From positions 1-6,678 of the forward strand of contig DATGFP010000108.1 in the NCBI GenBank assembly GCA_035309005.1: a stretch of DNA of 6,678 bases. Reading direction: 5' to 3'. Source of the stretch: DATARH01 sp035309005. Its GTDB lineage: Bacteria; Pseudomonadota; Alphaproteobacteria; ATCC43930; CGMCC-115725. The stretch's first letter is position 1. Each line of letters opens with the position of its first letter. Below, in pieces: positions 1 to 6,678 of this stretch. A model generated the notes under the pieces. It saw nothing but the letters and a program-made list of their open reading frames with translations, ran no database searches and was not told the DNA's origin. The position numbers and the translations under genes are program-made.

Positions 1-2
1 AG

Positions 3-3158
<3,156 letters not shown>

Positions 3159-3178
3159 GCCCGCTTCACGGAGCGGGC
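3159..3178 (+). other. Short hairpin directly after the rpoC stop
   Basis: GCCCGCT (3159-3165) pairs perfectly with AGCGGGC (3172-3178) around the 6-base loop TCACGG. It begins one base after the rpoC stop codon. No T-run follows, so it is not a textbook intrinsic terminator. It could protect the 3' end of the rpoBC mRNA, or form one part of a termination region together with the stronger hairpin at 3211-3236. The pairing is seen directly; any role is inference. Confidence 0.45.
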
Positions 3179-3210
3179 GGCGGGTCCACCGGGCGAACAC
3201 CGGCGGGTCC

Positions 3211-3236
3211 GCCGCCGCCGCGCCGCGGCAGGCGGC
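3211..3236 (+). terminator. Strong GC hairpin, possible rpoC terminator or attenuator
   Basis: Bases 3211-3216 pair with 3231-3236 (6 bp), A3230 is bulged, and 3217-3221 pair with 3225-3229 (5 bp) around a 3-base loop. The result is an 11-bp, entirely G-C stem. The downstream side is TGGGGGTATTTGG, which has only a weak T-rich patch, so intrinsic termination may be partial or may depend on other factors. It stands 53 bases after the rpoC stop and 14 bases before the -35 box of the str promoter, which is where an rpoBC terminator would be expected. GC-rich trinucleotide runs can pair by chance, so the functional call is uncertain. Confidence 0.4.
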
Positions 3237-3250
3237 TGGGGGTATTTGGC

Positions 3251-3279
3251 TTGACCGGCCACGGCCCCATCCCTATATT
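3251..3279 (+). promoter_or_regulatory. Predicted sigma70-type promoter for the str operon
   Basis: The -35 box is TTGACC (3251-3256), the spacer is exactly 17 bases, and the -10 box is TATATT (3274-3279). It stands out as an AT-rich pair of boxes in very GC-rich DNA. Transcription should begin near G3284 to C3287, giving a leader of about 190 bases before rpsL. The discriminator just after the -10 box (CCGCGG, 3280-3285) is all G+C, a property of promoters repressed by ppGpp/DksA in proteobacteria. The spacer holds GGCCACGGCC, a small inverted repeat of unknown meaning. The boxes are seen directly; use and regulation are inferred. Confidence 0.78.
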
Positions 3280-3305
3280 CCGCGGCCTTGCGGCTGGCGG
3301 TAGGA

Positions 3306-3341
3306 TGCCACCTAAACGCAGCCGGTTCGCCCTAAGTGGCA
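3306..3341 (+). other. Leader hairpin 1 (TGCCAC / GTGGCA)
   Basis: TGCCAC (3306-3311) is perfectly complementary to GTGGCA (3336-3341). After a C-A mismatch two more pairs (T3313-A3334, A3314-T3333) can form. The motif CCTAA occurs on both sides of the loop (3311-3315 and 3331-3335). The loop is large, over 20 bases, so the isolated hairpin is only moderately stable, but the perfect 6-bp ends are notable. Confidence 0.4.
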
Positions 3342-3343
3342 CA

Positions 3344-3363
3344 GCGCCCTTGCGAGAGGGCGT
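3344..3363 (+). other. Leader hairpin 2 with GCGA tetraloop
   Basis: CGCCCT (3345-3350) pairs with AGGGCG (3357-3362). A T-G wobble (3351/3356) closes the loop GCGA (3352-3355), which fits the very stable GNRA tetraloop class. An outer G-T wobble (3344/3363) can extend the stem to 8 pairs. No T-run follows, so this is more likely an RNA structural element than a terminator. Confidence 0.5.
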
Positions 3364-3391
3364 GCATTCAGTGGGTAGCGAGATAAACTCC

Positions 3392-3417
3392 CGCCCGGCG
3401 CGCGCTCAGCGCGGGCG
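3392..3417 (+). other. Leader hairpin 3, GC-rich with one bulge
   Basis: Bases 3392-3397 (CGCCCG) pair with 3412-3417 (CGGGCG). G3398 is bulged, then CGC (3399-3401) pairs with GCG (3409-3411) around the loop GCGCTCA. All nine pairs are G-C. Alternative pairings among the GCGC repeats are possible, so the exact fold is uncertain. Confidence 0.4.
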
Positions 3418-3422
3418 CAGAG

Positions 3423-3458
3423 GTGTTCGGGTTGGCGCAGTTGTTCGGTTTGGCGCGT
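3423..3458 (+). repeat. Imperfect 18-base tandem repeat upstream of rpsL
   Basis: Unit 1 (3423-3440) and unit 2 (3441-3458) match at 14 of 18 positions and share the core TGTTCGG followed by TTGGCGC. A third partial copy, GTGTTCG, begins at 3457 and runs into the Shine-Dalgarno region. In the mRNA this makes a G/U-rich tract just before the rpsL ribosome binding site. Confidence 0.55.
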
Positions 3459-3464
3459 GTTCGC

Positions 3465-3470
3465 AGAGGT
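3465..3470 (+). promoter_or_regulatory. Ribosome binding site of rpsL
   Basis: AGAGGT lies 8 bases before the ATG at 3479 and supports that start over the upstream in-frame codons, since the reading frame stays open throughout the leader. GTGAGG directly abutting the ATG is too close to serve as the Shine-Dalgarno site. Confidence 0.65.
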
Positions 3471-3478
3471 TGGTGAGG

Positions 3479-3850
3479 ATGCCGACGATAAACCAGTTGA
3501 TCAACAACCCGCGCAAGCCGCAGGTTGCCCGCAACAAGGTGCCGGCGATGGAGCAGTGCCCGCAGAAGCGCGGGGTGTGCACCCGGGTCTACACGACGAC
3601 GCCGAAAAAGCCGAATTCCGCGTTGCGCAAGGTGGCGCGCGTCCGCCTCACCAACGGCTTCGAGGTGACGAGCTACATCCCCGGCGAGGGCCATAACCTG
3701 CAGGAGCATTCGGTCGTGTTGATCCGCGGCGGCCGGGTTAAGGATCTGCCCGGCGTGCGCTATCACATCATCCGCGGCACCCACGACACCCAAGGCGTCA
3801 AGGACCGGCGCCAGCGCCGCTCGAAATACGGCGCCAAGCGGCCGAAATAG
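3479..3850 (+). CDS. rpsL: 30S ribosomal protein S12
   Basis: S12 sits at the decoding centre of the 30S subunit and helps control tRNA selection accuracy. The product is 123 residues, the usual alphaproteobacterial length, from the conserved start MPTINQL to the conserved end RSKYGAKRPK. The universal segments CPQKRGVCTRVYTTTPKKPN (27-46) and GEGHNLQEHSVVLIRGGRVK (69-88) are present. Lys43 and Lys88, where substitutions cause streptomycin resistance in other bacteria, are both lysine, so the protein looks streptomycin-sensitive at these sites. Asp89 is the residue that RimO methylthiolates in E. coli. N9-N10 and Gln15 replace the basic residues usual there; this is a minor variation. It is the first gene of the str operon here, 17 bases before rpsG. 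The frame is open far upstream, but homology and the ribosome binding site fix the start. Confidence 0.98.
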   Translation: MPTINQLINNPRKPQVARNKVPAMEQCPQKRGVCTRVYTTTPKKPNSALRKVARVRLTNGFEVTSYIPGEGHNLQEHSVVLIRGGRVKDLPGVRYHIIRGTHDTQGVKDRRQRRSKYGAKRPK

Positions 3851-3853
3851 GGC

Positions 3854-3859
3854 GAGGAG
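3854..3859 (+). promoter_or_regulatory. Ribosome binding site of rpsG
   Basis: GAGGAG lies 8 bases before the rpsG ATG and only 3 bases after the rpsL stop codon. Ribosomes finishing rpsL therefore cover this site, which favours translational coupling of S12 and S7 synthesis. Confidence 0.8.
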
Positions 3860-3867
3860 CAAAAGCC

Positions 3868-4338
3868 ATGTCGCGCCGCCGCGCCGCCGTCAAACGCGAA
3901 GTCCTGCCGGATCCCAAATTCGGCGACAACGTCTTGACCAAGTTCATGAACTGCCTGATGCACGAGGGCAAGAAATCGGTCGCCGAGCGGATCGTCTACG
4001 GCGCCTTCGACCGCATCCAGCGGCGCAGCGGCCAGGACCCGATCCGCGTCTTCCACGATGCGCTGACCAACGTGCGCCCCGCGGTCGAAGTCCGCTCGCG
4101 CCGGGTCGGCGGCGCCACCTACCAGGTGCCGGTCGAGGTCCGCACCGAGCGCAGCCAGGCCCTGGCGATCCGCTGGCTGATCTCGTCTTCGCGCGGGCGC
4201 TCGGAAAACACGATGGAGGAACGCCTCTCCGGCGAATTGCTCGACGCCGCCAATAATCGCGGGGTCGCCGTCAAGAGACGCGAGGATACGCATCGGATGG
4301 CCGATGCGAACAAGGCATTCTCGCACTATCGCTGGTAA
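3868..4338 (+). CDS. rpsG: 30S ribosomal protein S7
   Basis: S7 is a primary 16S rRNA binding protein that nucleates assembly of the 30S head and borders the E site. The 156 residues match the common bacterial length. They begin MSRRRAAVKREVLPDPKFGD, the typical basic N-terminal arm. The central segment with PAVEVRSRRVGGATYQVPVE (70-89) corresponds to the conserved beta-hairpin region, and RWLISSSR follows near 101-108. The end, HRMADANKAFSHYRW, is the usual C-terminus. In E. coli S7 represses its own operon by binding the rpsL-rpsG spacer. Here that spacer is only 17 bases, so such a site would have to lie elsewhere or be absent. A structured 90-base spacer follows before fusA. Confidence 0.98.
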   Translation: MSRRRAAVKREVLPDPKFGDNVLTKFMNCLMHEGKKSVAERIVYGAFDRIQRRSGQDPIRVFHDALTNVRPAVEVRSRRVGGATYQVPVEVRTERSQALAIRWLISSSRGRSENTMEERLSGELLDAANNRGVAVKRREDTHRMADANKAFSHYRW

Positions 4339-4359
4339 CGCGCCCCGCTAGCTAACCCC

Positions 4360-4378
4360 GCCGGCGAAATCGGCCGGC
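4360..4378 (+). other. Hairpin in the rpsG-fusA spacer
   Basis: GCCGGC (4360-4365) pairs with GCCGGC (4373-4378) around the 7-base loop GAAATCG, giving six G-C pairs. It begins 21 bases after the rpsG stop. The bases after it (CAACACAAGTTG) contain no T-run, so it is not an intrinsic terminator; fusA is expected to be cotranscribed. Possible roles include mRNA stability or binding of a regulator. Confidence 0.42.
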
Positions 4379-4398
4379 CAACACAAGTTGAATTGCAA

Positions 4399-4415
4399 GC
4401 GGCGCCCGGCGCCGC
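4399..4415 (+). other. GC hairpin next to the fusA ribosome binding site
   Basis: GCGGCG (4399-4404) pairs with CGCCGC (4410-4415) around CCCGG; the inverted repeat is perfect to its centre (8 bases per arm). It ends one base before the GGAG Shine-Dalgarno sequence (4417-4420). A stem this close could limit ribosome access to fusA or make its translation depend on the preceding gene. The pairing is seen directly; the effect is inferred. Confidence 0.45.
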
Positions 4416-4416
4416 C

Positions 4417-4420
4417 GGAG
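4417..4420 (+). promoter_or_regulatory. Ribosome binding site that fixes the fusA start
   Basis: GGAG lies 8 bases before the ATG at 4429. The reading frame is open further upstream, to a TTG at 4393 that would add 12 residues, but that codon has no good binding site and precedes the hairpin at 4399-4415. The conserved EF-G N-terminus MARTTPLERYRNIG begins exactly at 4429. Confidence 0.8.
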
Positions 4421-4428
4421 TATCGGTC

Positions 4429-6504
<2,076 letters not shown>

Positions 6505-6541
6505 GCGTTGCTGCTCGAACGCGAGTTACCGGAGAAAAGCG
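6505..6541 (+). promoter_or_regulatory. fusA-tuf spacer with tuf ribosome binding site
   Basis: The spacer is 37 bases. It contains GGAG (6531-6534) placed 7 bases before the tuf ATG. I see no promoter boxes and no terminator hairpin, so tuf is probably read from the upstream str promoter. An internal promoter inside fusA, as known in E. coli for tufA, cannot be excluded by eye. Confidence 0.6.
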
Positions 6542-6678
6542 ATGGGTAAGGCGAGATTCAGTCGGACGAAGCCGCATTGCAACATCGGGACGATCGGTCA
6601 TATCGACCATGGCAAGACGACGCTGACGGCGGCGATCACCAAGGTATTGGCGGAAGCCGGCGGGGCGACGTTCGTGCC
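6542..6678 (+). CDS. tuf: Translation elongation factor Tu, 3' end outside the window
   Basis: EF-Tu is the GTPase that delivers aminoacyl-tRNA to the ribosomal A site. Only 45 full codons are present. The segment FSRTKPHCNIGTIGHIDHGK (6-25) includes most of the P-loop GHIDHGKT (19-26), and AAITKVLAEAGGATF (30-44) matches the alphaproteobacterial family closely; the full protein should be near 396 residues. The N-terminus MGKARFSR is a slight variant of the more common MAKAKFER. Several codons here (AGA, AGT, GTA, GGT, three CAT) are less GC-rich than those of the genes upstream, although 45 codons is too few to conclude anything. Alphaproteobacteria often carry two near-identical tuf genes; whether a second copy exists cannot be seen. 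Confidence 0.97.
   Translation, partial: MGKARFSRTKPHCNIGTIGHIDHGKTTLTAAITKVLAEAGGATFV

Larger units (their letters stand above)
3285..3478 (+). promoter_or_regulatory. Long structured 5' leader of rpsL, candidate cis-regulatory RNA
   Basis: About 190 bases lie between the predicted transcription start and the rpsL ATG. They can form three local hairpins (3306-3341, 3344-3363, 3392-3417) followed by an unpaired-looking G/T-rich tract with an imperfect 18-base tandem repeat (3423-3458) that runs into the ribosome binding site. Leaders of rpsL carrying conserved RNA structures have been reported in other bacteria (the Rfam motifs rpsL_ricks and rpsL_psuedo, named from memory), and ribosomal protein operons are often autoregulated through such leaders. 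I cannot tell by eye whether this leader matches either motif. No other gene is apparent here except an in-frame upstream ATG at 3305 discussed in the findings. Confidence 0.5.

Noticed and set aside
3344..3363. The leader hairpin as an intrinsic attenuator
   Set aside because: The stem is good but no T-run follows (TGCATTCAG), so there is no basis to call termination there.
3368..3862. Open frame on the - strand opposite rpsL and its leader
   Set aside because: It is a compositional shadow of rpsL with no recognisable domain, and the + strand gene is certain.
4347..4352. Palindrome GCTAGC after rpsG
   Set aside because: A single 6-base palindrome is expected by chance, and no repeat, attachment site or regulator context accompanies it.
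4393..4428. TTG at 4393 as an earlier fusA start adding 12 residues
   Set aside because: No suitable ribosome binding site precedes it, the extension MQAAPGAAGVSV is not part of the EF-G family, and the conserved MARTTP start at 4429 has GGAG at good spacing.

Overview
The window is a stretch of a GC-rich (about two-thirds G+C by eye) bacterial chromosome with every gene on the + strand: the 3' three quarters of rpoC, then rpsL, rpsG, fusA and the first 45 codons of tuf. This is the rpoBC-str junction found in most bacteria. The proteins look alphaproteobacterial, probably Rhodospirillales or a close relative. The evidence is the EF-G N-terminus (MARTTPLERYRNIGIMAHID), the 123-residue S12, the 156-residue S7 and the EF-Tu stretch AAITKVLAEAGGATF. 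This placement rests on remembered family sequences, not on a search.

Layout: rpoC (RNA polymerase beta' subunit) enters at the left edge at the equivalent of E. coli residue 346 and stops at 3158. A 320-base gap (3159-3478) follows. It holds a short hairpin directly after the rpoC stop, an 11-bp GC hairpin that may end or slow rpoC transcription, a good sigma70-type promoter (TTGACC, 17 bases, TATATT at 3251-3279) with a GC-rich discriminator, and about 190 bases of structured leader before rpsL. rpsL (3479-3850) and rpsG (3868-4338) are only 17 bases apart. A 90-base spacer with two GC hairpins separates rpsG from fusA (4429-6504). After 37 more bases tuf begins at 6542 and runs off the right edge.

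How the genes work together: RpoC supplies the catalytic Mg centre of RNA polymerase. S12 and S7 are 30S proteins at the decoding centre and head, EF-G moves the ribosome along the mRNA, and EF-Tu brings in aminoacyl-tRNA. One promoter probably drives rpsL-rpsG-fusA-tuf, and the GC-rich discriminator suggests growth-rate or stringent control.

The coding content is ordinary housekeeping and I see no mobile element, CRISPR array, RNA gene or new protein system. The parts worth a second look are non-coding: the rpsL leader, the hairpin beside the fusA ribosome binding site, and the absence of room for an E. coli-style S7 autoregulatory site between rpsL and rpsG.
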